A DNA stretch of 64,000 nucleotides, from the NCBI GenBank assembly GCA_934700895.1, contig CAKUXV010000002.1, forward strand, positions 248,001 to 312,000, given 5' to 3'. Under the pieces are notes generated by a model. That model worked only from the letters and a program-made list of their open reading frames with translations. It was not told where the DNA came from and ran no database searches. Both the position numbers and the translations under genes were made by a program. Each line of letters begins with the position of its first letter. Positions within the stretch are counted from its first letter, which is position 1. Shown in pieces: positions 34,462-43,656 of this stretch. This stretch comes from an uncultured Bacilli bacterium (lineage in GTDB: Bacteria; Bacillota_I; Bacilli_A; RFN20; CAG-826).

Positions 34462-36063
34462 TTATCGAACCAATTTATAGGCTCCGTCAATGGTTAGGAT
34501 GATGCCAGCAGCAAAAAGTCCATAGTCGGCATATTGAGAAGGTACAAAAAGCAAATAGCATCCCATCAAAGCATACAAAGCGACTTCGATCCAGTTGATG
34601 ACGCGAACGAATTTTGGAGCTTCTTTTTTTTGGTCCATCGCAAGAATGATCCAAGCACCAAATAAAAGGAAAAATAATCCCGCGCCATAAAGGCTGATGT
34701 TAGAAATGAGCTGCCACCCTAATAAAATGGCCCCGACATAAGCCAGAGTTAAGAACGAAGCGATCCAAAGCCGCAACCGATAGGCTTTCCAATTCCATTT
34801 GCTCTTCACCAAATAATAGAAGGCAATGATCCATAAAAATAGCAAAGCCGCGCTCGCGGAGATGACAACAATCCAGGGAAGAGAATCCGACAAAAAGGTA
34901 AATAGTAATCCCACCGTTATCATAATCAATGCCTGAACAAGGCTCGAAGAGATGAAATCGGGAAATTGGCGAAGGGATTTTATTTCACGAAGCGAGGTGC
35001 CGAAAAACGCCGCGAAACCCAGTTTTTTCACGGGACCTTTATTCTTTTTCGGCGCGTGAAAATAGCTAATTAACAATTTATCTACGGTTCGAAGCGGATT
35101 TTTCCCCAATTCCCAAAGGGTTTTCTCCCCGTGGCTAGTCAAAGCTTGGAAAAAATCGCCGACGAATTTCTTTCTCGAATCCATGTCTACATCCATAAGC
35201 CAATCGCGAACCACTTGATTGGCCCAAGCGCATTCGGGGTCGTAATCCTTCAGGTAGACGAATTCCCCTTTTTCCATGCGCCAGGAAAGAAAGGCGTGCT
35301 GGAAAATCGTAGAAGCATCGCAGTCGACGATATGGACATCTTGAAACGGCATCTTAAAAATTTGGCCCACCACGTCATATCCAGGGTTCAAGCAGGTGGT
35401 CAAAGGATTTAAATAATCCATATCGGGCTTGCCGAAGACTTCTTCGCATAACCCCGGGGAATCAAGGAGATAAAGGTGCTGCAGCAATTTGCGGTCACCA
35501 AGTGGCAACTTCGAAGCGGCATACAAAGCCAAATTTCCGCCTTTGCTATGGCCAACGATATAAAGGGGCTGGCCTTTCTTCGCTAATTTCGCAGCAAATT
35601 CCGCGGCTTTTCTTTGGGCGGGGACTTCCTGAAAACTTAATTCGAAATTTTCCTTCCAACCGACGATGGTTTCATCCGTCCCTCGATAAGAGGCAACCAA
35701 TTCTCCATTTTCTAACTTAAATCCTAGGCCCGCGAATTGAATATTGGCCTTTGTGTCGGTGATATCTTCATAATCCACTAGAATCATGGATCCATAACGG
35801 GGGGAGAGGCAAACCGCTTGAAGCAAAGCCAAATAATCTTTCTTCCGTTGGGTTCCATCCATCGTCGCGATGACGGGGTCTTTGTCCTTTTTCATCAAGA
35901 GGCCATAGGCTTCCTTTAAAGTGGGGAAAGTTTCCAAACGAATCGAATCGCCAAACCGCACATAGGAAAGGAAAGACAGAATGACCGAATCCACGAGATT
36001 GAAGGGCTTTGATGAATAGGATTCATCTCCCTTCCATTCTACGTAATCGATCAAATGACCCAT
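34462..36063 (-). CDS. DUF2974/Mbeg1-like lipase-type protein with C-terminal membrane domain
   Basis: 533 residues. Residues 1-300 form an alpha/beta-hydrolase of the Mbeg1-like class, with the nucleophile elbow IVGHSKGGNLALYAASKL (G-x-S-x-G) and LAFRGTDETIVGWKENF-like segment. Residues 375-533 form six transmembrane helices. Esterase activity is expected from the motif; the substrate is unknown. GAGGAGG precedes the ATG, 24 bases after the C-S lyase gene, so it is the last gene of the ezrA-nifS-thiI-patB operon. Confidence 0.85.
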   Translation of the reverse strand: MGHLIDYVEWKGDESYSSKPFNLVDSVILSFLSYVRFGDSIRLETFPTLKEAYGLLMKKDKDPVIATMDGTQRKKDYLALLQAVCLSPRYGSMILVDYEDITDTKANIQFAGLGFKLENGELVASYRGTDETIVGWKENFELSFQEVPAQRKAAEFAAKLAKKGQPLYIVGHSKGGNLALYAASKLPLGDRKLLQHLYLLDSPGLCEEVFGKPDMDYLNPLTTCLNPGYDVVGQIFKMPFQDVHIVDCDASTIFQHAFLSWRMEKGEFVYLKDYDPECAWANQVVRDWLMDVDMDSRKKFVGDFFQALTSHGEKTLWELGKNPLRTVDKLLISYFHAPKKNKGPVKKLGFAAFFGTSLREIKSLRQFPDFISSSLVQALIMITVGLLFTFLSDSLPWIVVISASAALLFLWIIAFYYLVKSKWNWKAYRLRLWIASFLTLAYVGAILLGWQLISNISLYGAGLFFLLFGAWIILAMDQKKEAPKFVRVINWIEVALYALMGCYLLFVPSQYADYGLFAAGIILTIDGAYKLVR

Positions 36064-36087
36064 AAACGCTTCCTCCTCTTCTCCCTG

Positions 36088-37251
36088 TTATTTAAAATGT
36101 TCGACACCTTTTTTCAAGCGTTTTAATCCCTCTAATAAAACTTTCTTGGGATAAGCGAGGTTCAACCTTAAATAGCCTTCTCCTCCTAAGCCATATTCGC
36201 TTCCGGGATTCAAACCGACACGGGCATCTTTTTGAAGAAATTCCACCAGCCTTTCCGAGTCTTCACATACTTTAGAAGCATCAATCCAAAGCAAATAAGT
36301 GGCTTCTCCTCGAATGGGTTTTAGTTCTGGTATATTTTCTTCAATATATTCTTCCGCCATACGACGGTTGAAGAACAATACCTTCTTAGCCTCTTCTAGC
36401 CACGCTTCTCCCTGGTTATAGGCTGCCTCGGCAGCCAAGCAAGAAAAGACATTGGGTTCTCCGACTTCGTCTTGATTGATTTGAACGCGAATCCTTTCTC
36501 GCAATGAAGGATTTTTAGCGATTACGCAGGCGCTTTGAATTCCCGCCAAATTGAAGCATTTCGTAGGCGAAGTGGCCATCACTCCAACTTCTTGCGCCTC
36601 GGGGCAAGAAGAAAAGAAAGGGCAGTAGGATTGACCAGGTTCTACAATTTCCCCATGGATTTCATCGCTTAAAATCGTCACGCCGTATGTCTTGGCCAGG
36701 CGGGCAAGGCGGGCTAGTTCTTCTTTTTTCCAAATAATCCCAATGGGGTTTTGAGGATTGCAAAATAAGCATAAAGAGGTGGAGGGCAAAGCGAACGCTT
36801 CTTCGATTTTTTTAAAATCTAGCGCATATCCATTCGCATTTTTTAGGATCGGAACCATCAGGTTTTTTCGTCCGTTATTTTCAATCGAATGGAAAAAGAT
36901 ATTGTAAACGGGAGTAATCGTAACTACGTTGTCCCCCGGCTTGCTAAAGCAACGGACGGAGCAAGATAATGCTGGGACCACCCCGGTGATGAAGGTCATT
37001 TCCTCTTTTTTAATTTCTAAGCAATGACGACGCTTGAAAAAGGAAATATAGCTTTGATACCAGGAATCCTTAGGTTCCACGTACCCAAAGATTCCTTCCG
37101 ACGCCCGTTTTTTCACCGCTTCCAGTACCGCGGGGCAGGTAGCAAAATCCATGTCGGCGATGCTAAGGGGCAATACGCCCAAAGGAACATCGTATTTCAA
37201 GGAATCCGAATTTTCTCGGACAAAAATGGTTTCAAAATCAAATTCACTCAT
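36088..37251 (-). CDS. PLP-dependent C-S lyase of the MalY/PatB family
   Basis: A 387-residue fold-type I PLP enzyme. Family features: VLPLSIADMDFATCPAVLEAV start, EGIFGYVEPKDSWYQSYISFFKRRH, NPQNPIG, LSDEIHGEI and the PLP lysine in SPTKCFNLAGIQ. PatB/MalY enzymes cleave cystathionine or cysteine into sulphide/thiol, pyruvate and ammonia. It overlaps thiI by 8 bases, placing a sulphur-releasing enzyme directly after two sulphur-transfer genes. Confidence 0.9.
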   Translation of the reverse strand: MSEFDFETIFVRENSDSLKYDVPLGVLPLSIADMDFATCPAVLEAVKKRASEGIFGYVEPKDSWYQSYISFFKRRHCLEIKKEEMTFITGVVPALSCSVRCFSKPGDNVVTITPVYNIFFHSIENNGRKNLMVPILKNANGYALDFKKIEEAFALPSTSLCLFCNPQNPIGIIWKKEELARLARLAKTYGVTILSDEIHGEIVEPGQSYCPFFSSCPEAQEVGVMATSPTKCFNLAGIQSACVIAKNPSLRERIRVQINQDEVGEPNVFSCLAAEAAYNQGEAWLEEAKKVLFFNRRMAEEYIEENIPELKPIRGEATYLLWIDASKVCEDSERLVEFLQKDARVGLNPGSEYGLGGEGYLRLNLAYPKKVLLEGLKRLKKGVEHFK

Positions 37252-39274
37252 CCACGACGATCTCCGTTTTGCTCAAATCGATGGAAGGATCATCCAGAAT
37301 GATTTCCTTGCACCCTTTGCAATGAATGCGTCCGGAAATCGGGTTTTTGATGGATTCTAGGCGACTATGGATTTCTACCTCCAAGCGGGAGCAATATTCA
37401 AAGGCGCGATCCGCTTCTACCTCACAATCCACCATCTTCAGACCGTCGATATAGCAGAATCCCTGCAAGGATTTGATTTTGCAACGGACCAAGGTGATGT
37501 TTGAACTGTTCCAACCAAAATATTCCCCTTCGATGCTGGAATCATAAATCGTAACGTTTTTGCAATTCCAGAAGGCGTCCTTGGTCAAAAGATTGCTATG
37601 GGAAATCTCTAAATTCTCGCCGTGATCAAAGGCGTAATTGCCTTGAAGGGATAATTTTTCGATTCGAACATTCTTCGAACCCATCCCAAAATAATCGCCT
37701 CGTTGGACTTCCACATTTTTTAGTTCAACGTCTTCATTCCACCACAAAGTTTCCAAAGCGTTGGGAAAAGAGGAGTTCTCGATATGGATCCGTTGGCATT
37801 TGCGAAAGCCTTTGGGAGCTTCGTAACGGCAGGAAGAAAGCGTTACGTCTTGGCTATACCAGATACCCGCGCGTGCTTGAAGAGAAAAGAAGCAATCGTC
37901 CATTTTCAGATTCTCTCCATACCAAAGGGGGTACTTCCAGTCAAAGGTAGAACGAAGGCAGGATAAATTCTCTCCTTCTTTCAATGGGGATTCGCCATTA
38001 TCAAAAAGGCATTCTTCCAAAAGCAAATCCCTTTGCTTGAATAAGGCACGCTCGCCTTCAAAATGCTCTTTCATTCGTTTTTGCATTTTATTCCTTTCTT
38101 TAAGGAGTTCTTCTCCGTTTTTCAAATAAATAGAGGTGTAGGAACGGACGCATTCGTCCACCAAACTCTTCCAATCAAATTGGGATTCATAATAATAGCA
38201 ATCATCCAGTTGCGGCCTGGTCTTGGGACGTTTAGGCTTAAAAATCGTACAGCAATCCTCGTAGGGACGAATGGAGATTTCATAGGTCCCGATTCGTTTT
38301 GCCGTGTCGATAATGTGGACTTTATCCGAGGTCGCCAAAGGACGGAGAATTGGGAAATTCGTCACCTCATTGATGACTTGCATCGATTCGAGGGTTTGGG
38401 AAGCCACCTGGCCCACAGATTCCCCGGTAGCCAAAGCTTGGCACCCTTCTTTTTTGGCGACTTCCACGGCGATTCGAACCATCATTCTTCGCATAATGGT
38501 AATGCAATAAGGCTCGGATACATGGGCGTAAATCGCTTCCTGGAGCTTGGTGAAGGGGATAATGTTCAGCTTAAAAGAAGGCTGATAGTCGTTCAGGTCT
38601 TTCAATAGATCTTTGAGCTTATCAATGACCGCCATCTGGGTATAGGGAGGAGAAGCAAAATGGATCGTTTCCACCTTGATGCCACGACGAATGAGTTCAA
38701 ACGTGGCAACCGGAGAATCGATGCCGCCGCTAAGAAGCATCATGACTTTGCCGTTCATCCCCAAAGGATACCCCCCTAACCCCGGATAATCGTGGCAGGA
38801 AAGGAAGGCGCCTTCTTGGCGGATGTCGATTTTAATCCGCGCATCGAAATGATGGAGGTCGACTGTCCATGAGGAATGGTCTAAAATATGGTCTGCCAAA
38901 AGACAAGTCAATTCATAGCTGTGGATGGGGAAGGTTTTGTCCGCTCGTTTGACATCAATTTTAAACGCGCTTCCCTTTTCTTCTTTTAGTAAAGATAAAA
39001 CTGCTTCTTTCAAAGCCTCTTCGTTCGGATCGGCTTTTGCCACGAGCGATATCTTTTGAATGCCAGAAACTTCTTGGAGGCGGGCAATAATCGGTTCGGG
39101 GTTTTGCCCGTTAAGCGAAACGTAAAGATGGTCTCTTCCACCCCGAGCTTCCGTTCCGGGGAAGCGACGCAAAGCCACGCGCACGTTATGGGTTAATTGG
39201 TTTACGAAAAGGCGGCGATTGTCTCCTTTCGTGGAGAGTTCGCCATAATGGATCATCAAGGAGTCATAAATCAT
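37244..39274 (-). CDS. thiI: ThiI tRNA sulfurtransferase fused to a DUF3737-type repeat domain
   Basis: 676 residues, against about 400 for ThiI. Residues 1-395 are ThiI: ferredoxin-like and THUMP domains, then a PP-loop ATPase with MMLLSGGIDSPVATF. ThiI makes 4-thiouridine in tRNA and, in some species, thiazole sulphur. Residues 397-676 match DUF3737, a beta-helix of about 20-residue repeats (DNGESPLKEG, KYPLWYGEN, GDYFGM, GEYFGWNS, KNPISG). No stop separates the two parts, but an ATG at 38086 is preceded by AAAGAAAGG, a working-looking ribosome site. The gene overlaps nifS as ATGA. Confidence 0.9.
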   Translation of the reverse strand: MIYDSLMIHYGELSTKGDNRRLFVNQLTHNVRVALRRFPGTEARGGRDHLYVSLNGQNPEPIIARLQEVSGIQKISLVAKADPNEEALKEAVLSLLKEEKGSAFKIDVKRADKTFPIHSYELTCLLADHILDHSSWTVDLHHFDARIKIDIRQEGAFLSCHDYPGLGGYPLGMNGKVMMLLSGGIDSPVATFELIRRGIKVETIHFASPPYTQMAVIDKLKDLLKDLNDYQPSFKLNIIPFTKLQEAIYAHVSEPYCITIMRRMMVRIAVEVAKKEGCQALATGESVGQVASQTLESMQVINEVTNFPILRPLATSDKVHIIDTAKRIGTYEISIRPYEDCCTIFKPKRPKTRPQLDDCYYYESQFDWKSLVDECVRSYTSIYLKNGEELLKERNKMQKRMKEHFEGERALFKQRDLLLEECLFDNGESPLKEGENLSCLRSTFDWKYPLWYGENLKMDDCFFSLQARAGIWYSQDVTLSSCRYEAPKGFRKCQRIHIENSSFPNALETLWWNEDVELKNVEVQRGDYFGMGSKNVRIEKLSLQGNYAFDHGENLEISHSNLLTKDAFWNCKNVTIYDSSIEGEYFGWNSSNITLVRCKIKSLQGFCYIDGLKMVDCEVEADRAFEYCSRLEVEIHSRLESIKNPISGRIHCKGCKEIILDDPSIDLSKTEIVVDE

Positions 39275-40401
39275 AAAGGTCGTACCTCATCTAACAAGCA
39301 TTTTATCGTATCAGCAAATTCATCCAATTCTTTCTCTTCTACATCCGGAGGAAGCGAAACGCGAATCGAATTTCCCGCTAAACGCGAGGAACGCCCCATC
39401 GCGGTCAAAACTTCGCTCACGGGCTCTTTTTTGGAGGAGCAAGCAGAGACACTAGAAACATAGAAGCCTTTTTCGCTTAACCCCTCCACAATCACTGAGG
39501 CTTTATGGGAAGAAAGGGAGAAATTAAGGATATAGGGGGAGGCAAGGGAGGGAGTATTCCAGACAATTTCAGAGATGACAGAGAGTTTGTTCTTTAAATA
39601 GGCGGATCGGTCGTTTTCTATTTGAAGATTTATCGCTTCTTCTTGGCGCGATTTTACTACCGCATAGGCAAGACTTGCCGCGCCTGCTACATCCACGGTC
39701 CCCGAGCGGAAACCATTTTGTTGTCCTCCTCCATCCATTTGAGAGATTAAGCTTCTTTTCTTCGATAAAATCAAAGCCCCCGTTCCTTTTAACCCCCCGA
39801 TTTTATGGCCGGAAAAGGAAAAGGAGTCCAATCGATTCAACGGCATTTCGACTTTGCCAATCGCTTGAGTCAAATCGCTATGGAAAAGCGCTTTGGGGAA
39901 GTGGGAGGTAATAGAAAGATAATCCTTTAACGGGAAAATCGCCCCCGTTTCGTTATTGACTCCCATGATGGAAACGAGGGCCACGTCATTGCCCATCGTC
40001 TTTTCTAAAACCGAAGGTTCGACGATTCCCGCTTCGTTCACCGGCAAAAAATCTACCTGGAATCCCATTTTTTCCAAGGATTTCAAAGGTTCAAGGACGC
40101 TAGGATGTTCCACACTTGAAGTCAAAATGCGCTTGCCACGGTTTTGGTAACGAAGGGCAAATCCCTTCAGGGCCAAATTGTTGGACTCAGTCGCTCCACT
40201 GGTGAAAATACAATCATGAGTAGAAATTAAGCCGAAGGAATCTAGGATTTTCTTTTTGGAATCCTCTAGAATTCGCCGGGCATCATTTCCAAATCCATGA
40301 ACGCTAGAAGGGTTACCAAAATGGGAGCGGCTGATATTTTCATAGCATTCTAAGGCACCTTCAAAGGGTGCGTAGGTAGCTGCGCAATCAAAATAATGCA
40401 T
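39271..40401 (-). CDS. cysteine desulfurase dedicated to ThiI (NifZ/NifS type)
   Basis: A 376-residue PLP enzyme that takes sulphur from cysteine and passes it on as persulphide. MHYFDCAATYAPFEGAL start, TSGATESNNLALKG, PLP lysine in SFSFSGHKIGG, and the catalytic Cys loop VSSVSACSSKKEPVSEVL. The order ezrA-nifZ-thiI is that of B. subtilis, where this desulfurase supplies ThiI; its stop overlaps the thiI start. Confidence 0.93.
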   Translation of the reverse strand: MHYFDCAATYAPFEGALECYENISRSHFGNPSSVHGFGNDARRILEDSKKKILDSFGLISTHDCIFTSGATESNNLALKGFALRYQNRGKRILTSSVEHPSVLEPLKSLEKMGFQVDFLPVNEAGIVEPSVLEKTMGNDVALVSIMGVNNETGAIFPLKDYLSITSHFPKALFHSDLTQAIGKVEMPLNRLDSFSFSGHKIGGLKGTGALILSKKRSLISQMDGGGQQNGFRSGTVDVAGAASLAYAVVKSRQEEAINLQIENDRSAYLKNKLSVISEIVWNTPSLASPYILNFSLSSHKASVIVEGLSEKGFYVSSVSACSSKKEPVSEVLTAMGRSSRLAGNSIRVSLPPDVEEKELDEFADTIKCLLDEVRPL

Positions 40402-40409
40402 AACTTCCC

Positions 40410-42119
40410 TTACTCGTTGCGAATGCTTTTCGCCGCATTGGTCGCCGTGGAATAAGCTCCCCCGAAATCACCAGACCAATATTGTTTTTCCGCTTGTTGG
40501 ATCAGTAATTTGATTTCGGAAAGGTGCATTCTTTCGCGGTTCCCGTAAAGAATCGAAGCTTCGGCCAAATACATTTTTTCCATATAGGAATCAATTTCGC
40601 GGCAAGCCGAATCCCCGTTCGCCTTAAGGGAAGAAACCAGTTCATTGATGCTTTCCACGTCAATTGGGGCTTTTAGATTTACCTTGATTTGATCGATGGT
40701 TTCATAAAGCGAAGTGATTTGAGGTTCATATTTTTCCGTCAAATCCGGAATATCGATTTGGCGGAGGCGCACTTCAGCCGTGTGGACGCGTTCATCGTAA
40801 TCGTAAAGACAGCGGCACGCTTCTTCCGAATCCGCCTTAAGAGAGGCTAAATAGGAGTCAAAATCGTCAAGCATGTGGGCGACGTCGGTCGATTCATCGC
40901 GAAGGGTGTTCATCTTCTCCACCAACAACGTATAGGGCTGACGAGTTCCTGAGTGAATCAACGTATCGAGACTTCTTTTGGTGGCTCCGCTTAAATTAAT
41001 GGCGGTTTTGATAGCATCGATTTTTAGTTGCTCTTGTTCCGGAATCACGTAGATTTCCCGAATGCGGGGCAAGGAATTGCAAACGCGAATATAGCGATTT
41101 TCGGTTTCGGAATCGTCTTTATAAACGCCTTCGCATTCGCTTTCAAAAGCAACGCGAGCGTCTTTTTCCTTGTCAAAAGAGGTGAAATAATCGTCAATTC
41201 GCGCGATGATACCGTCTAATTCTTGTGCAACGCCATTGAGGGAGAAGGATTGGATTTTAGCGGTAATTTTATCCAGTTGTTGCCGCATATCCGCGATATT
41301 GCTATCGCTTAACAAATGGTGAAGCGGGTACCCGGCGCGCCCCATTTCTTCATAACGGTTTTGCAGAGAAGAAAGCTTATCGGGGATCACGGTTTGGATG
41401 GTCACACAAAGATTGGGAAGTTCCTTGATGCAACGGGATAATGCATCAATCACTTCGCCGACCTTGGGAAGTAAGGCATTGGCTTCTTCGTATTGGGCGC
41501 TTTCCACGTAACGTTCAAATTCGCCGAATTTATCATCAAGCAATGCGAAGGCTCGAGAAAAAGACTCACCAACGAGAGTCAAATCCGCTTCTTTCACGTT
41601 GTAGTCCTGCTTTAACGTGCGAAGTTTTTCTTTTAACGACGAGGAATTTTGGCGGCATTCTTCTTCGGGGCGAATGACCGCGCGAAGATCCGCGTTGAGC
41701 GATTCCACTTCCTGTTCGAAACGTTCTATTGTTTTCCTTGCTTCCGGAATTTCCGTTTTCAAGTCTTTAAAATCACGTTCTGCGAGCAAATCCTTAAGGT
41801 GATTTACCGCGACTTGGGCCGCCGAATCGCTTTTGTCCCGTACATCTTTGAAACGTTTGCTGTAGGTCAAATGGGTGTTTACATAAATCAAATTCGTCAT
41901 TGAAATGTTTTCAATGCGTTTGATGTATTGGCTGATTTGACCGAATAAATGGGAATGATAATGTTCGAAGTGAGAGCTCAGTTCATTGATTTGCCTTTTG
42001 ATGCGAAGATGAGCGAAAAGGGTGAAATAAAGCAAAAGGAAAATGGCAACAAGAATCAAGACCCCCGCAACAAGAAGGGAGATCCATAAGGCCATAGGAA
42101 TAGAAGCAAGGATTTTCAT
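40410..42119 (-). CDS. ezrA: septation ring formation regulator EzrA
   Basis: 569 residues: one N-terminal transmembrane helix (residues 5-35) followed by spectrin-like coiled coils to the end, the EzrA topology with the bulk in the cytoplasm. EzrA regulates FtsZ ring assembly in Firmicutes. The start at 42119 (MKILASIP) is set by TAAAAT ending 7 bases upstream; an earlier in-frame start at 42140 would lie within the promoter. First gene of an operon with nifS, thiI, patB and the lipase-like gene. Confidence 0.88.
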   Translation of the reverse strand: MKILASIPMALWISLLVAGVLILVAIFLLLYFTLFAHLRIKRQINELSSHFEHYHSHLFGQISQYIKRIENISMTNLIYVNTHLTYSKRFKDVRDKSDSAAQVAVNHLKDLLAERDFKDLKTEIPEARKTIERFEQEVESLNADLRAVIRPEEECRQNSSSLKEKLRTLKQDYNVKEADLTLVGESFSRAFALLDDKFGEFERYVESAQYEEANALLPKVGEVIDALSRCIKELPNLCVTIQTVIPDKLSSLQNRYEEMGRAGYPLHHLLSDSNIADMRQQLDKITAKIQSFSLNGVAQELDGIIARIDDYFTSFDKEKDARVAFESECEGVYKDDSETENRYIRVCNSLPRIREIYVIPEQEQLKIDAIKTAINLSGATKRSLDTLIHSGTRQPYTLLVEKMNTLRDESTDVAHMLDDFDSYLASLKADSEEACRCLYDYDERVHTAEVRLRQIDIPDLTEKYEPQITSLYETIDQIKVNLKAPIDVESINELVSSLKANGDSACREIDSYMEKMYLAEASILYGNRERMHLSEIKLLIQQAEKQYWSGDFGGAYSTATNAAKSIRNE

Positions 42120-42126
42120 AGGCTTT

Positions 42127-42132
42127 ATTTTA
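42127..42132 (-). promoter_or_regulatory. -10 box of leaderless promoter for ezrA
   Basis: TAAAAT on the minus strand, 7 bases before the ATG at 42119. No Shine-Dalgarno; -35 unclear. Confidence 0.55.
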
Positions 42133-42308
42133 ACACGCATGCACGCGTCGAAGGAGGGGGGTAAAAAAGGATTTTTTGCTTTCTTATTCCTACCTGTCCC
42201 CTGTGGATTTGAAATGGTAGCCTCTTATTTTCAAATCGAACTCGATGGATAAAAAAACCTAAAGGTAACTTTCCCTTCTCCTCCCCTGTTTTAAAAAGAA
42301 ATATTTCA

Positions 42309-42337
42309 TTGCATTTTGCATCGATTTTCTCTAAAAT
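42309..42337 (+). promoter_or_regulatory. promoter of rpsD
   Basis: TTGCAT, 17-base spacer, TAAAAT. Transcription should start near 42344. Confidence 0.75.
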
Positions 42338-42343
42338 CACACC

Positions 42344-42490
42344 TGCGTAAGATTGCAGCATGCCCCTACGCTTCCGTCAGACGTCGGAGAGAAGAATAAG
42401 TAAGCCCTAGCTACGCGGCCGAAAAGAATTCCGACACCCGGGAAGATGGGAGAGGCACTCCTTCTTGTGCAAAGAAAGGAGACATGAAAC
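42344..42490 (+). promoter_or_regulatory. rpsD (S4) leader
   Basis: About 147 untranslated bases, GC-richer than other intergenic DNA and full of short inverted repeats, before AAAGGAG and the rpsD ATG. In Bacillus the S4 leader binds S4 and represses its own translation. Position and length fit; the pseudoknot was not verified. The rest of 42133-42308 shows nothing else. Confidence 0.55.
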
Positions 42491-43099
42491 ATGTCTAGAT
42501 ACACTGGAAGCTCTTGGAAAAAGAGCCGTCACCTCGGTTTCTCCACCCTCGAAACGGGCGACGAATTGAAAAAGAGGGCCTACGGACCTGGCCAACACGG
42601 TCAAGACCGCAAACGCAAACCGTCCGAATACGGACAGCAATTGCTCGAAAAGCAAAAACTCCGTACCTACTACGGCGTGAACGAACGTCAATTCCAACGT
42701 TTATTCAAGATCGCGAAAGCTTCGAAAGACGAAGTCACCGGACTCGCCTTCTTCCGCCTCCTCGAATCCCGTTTGGACAACCTCGTTTATCGTATGGGGT
42801 TTGCCCGCACCCGCGCCGCTGCCCGTCAACTCGTCAATCACGGCCACGTTCTCGTTAACGGCAAGAAAGTCGACATCCCGTCCTACCTCTGCTCCGTCAA
42901 CGATGTCATCTCCTTCAAGGAAGATTCTCCGCTTAAGGTCGTCAAGGAATGCATCGAAGCCAAGCTTACCCCGGCTGCCTTCGTCACTGTTGACACCGAC
43001 AAAATCCAAGGAACCTTTGCTCGCAAGCCCGAACGTAACGAGCTTCCCTCCGAAATCCAAGAATCTCAAATCATCGAATACTACAACCGCAAGTTATAA
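42491..43099 (+). CDS. rpsD: 30S ribosomal protein S4
   Basis: A 202-residue 16S rRNA-binding assembly initiator. MSRYTGSSWKKSRHLGFS start, GQHGQDRKRKPSEYGQQLLEKQKLR and an S4 RNA-binding domain (LESRLDNLVYRMGFARTRAAARQLVNHGHVLVNGKKV). Zn-cysteines of the long form are absent. AAAGGAG precedes the ATG. Confidence 0.97.
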   Translation: MSRYTGSSWKKSRHLGFSTLETGDELKKRAYGPGQHGQDRKRKPSEYGQQLLEKQKLRTYYGVNERQFQRLFKIAKASKDEVTGLAFFRLLESRLDNLVYRMGFARTRAAARQLVNHGHVLVNGKKVDIPSYLCSVNDVISFKEDSPLKVVKECIEAKLTPAAFVTVDTDKIQGTFARKPERNELPSEIQESQIIEYYNRKL

Positions 43100-43120
43100 T
43101 CTTCGGTTTCCAGGCATTCA

Positions 43121-43150
43121 AAACCCCTTCTTCGCGAAGAAGGGGTTTTC
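43121..43150. terminator. terminator after rpsD
   Basis: A 12-bp perfect stem (AAACCCCTTCTT/AAGAAGGGGTTT) with loop CGCG, then T residues. Confidence 0.88.
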
Positions 43151-43180
43151 TAATGATATTTCTAAAATAATCGATGAAAT

Positions 43181-43648
43181 CTAGATTTCCATTCCGTATT
43201 GGAAGGACAAGGGGACCAAACCAAGGGCTTCTGCGAATGCAATCGCCCCTTTGTTTTCTTTCCGCAAATCTAGATGCATATCCACGCATCCGGCTTCATC
43301 GGCTTTGACTAAAAGAGAGCGAACAAGCGCTTCTCCGATTTTGTGGCGGCGATGCTCCGGGGTCACATATAAATCGCGGATGACCAAGGTCTTGTTCGCA
43401 CCGAATAGTTTGGTGTTGGAAGGGAGGAGGATCTCCGCGAGGCAAAAAGCCACCATTTCCCCGCCAAGTTCAACGGCATAGCAAAGGTGATTGGATTCGG
43501 CGAGATAAGCTTTTAAAGACAAGGGATCAAACCGCTTGGTGGGGTCGGCGACTAGGCTCAAACGAAGGGAACGAATTTCCTTCCACTCATCCTCAATAAG
43601 AGGCATAACGCGCACAATGTCGCGGTTTTCAAGTACGTGAATGTCCAT
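43181..43648 (-). CDS. GNAT family N-acetyltransferase
   Basis: 155 residues with the GNAT acetyl-CoA motif: VIRDLYVTPEHRRHKIGEALVRSLLVKADEAG (R/Q-x-x-G-x-A loop) and the following MHLDLRKENKGAIAFAEALGL. Substrate unknown. TTAGGAG precedes the ATG; it lies 8 bases after the response regulator gene and is probably cotranscribed with it. Confidence 0.9.
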   Translation of the reverse strand: MDIHVLENRDIVRVMPLIEDEWKEIRSLRLSLVADPTKRFDPLSLKAYLAESNHLCYAVELGGEMVAFCLAEILLPSNTKLFGANKTLVIRDLYVTPEHRRHKIGEALVRSLLVKADEAGCVDMHLDLRKENKGAIAFAEALGLVPLSFQYGMEI

Positions 43649-43656
43649 AAATTCTC

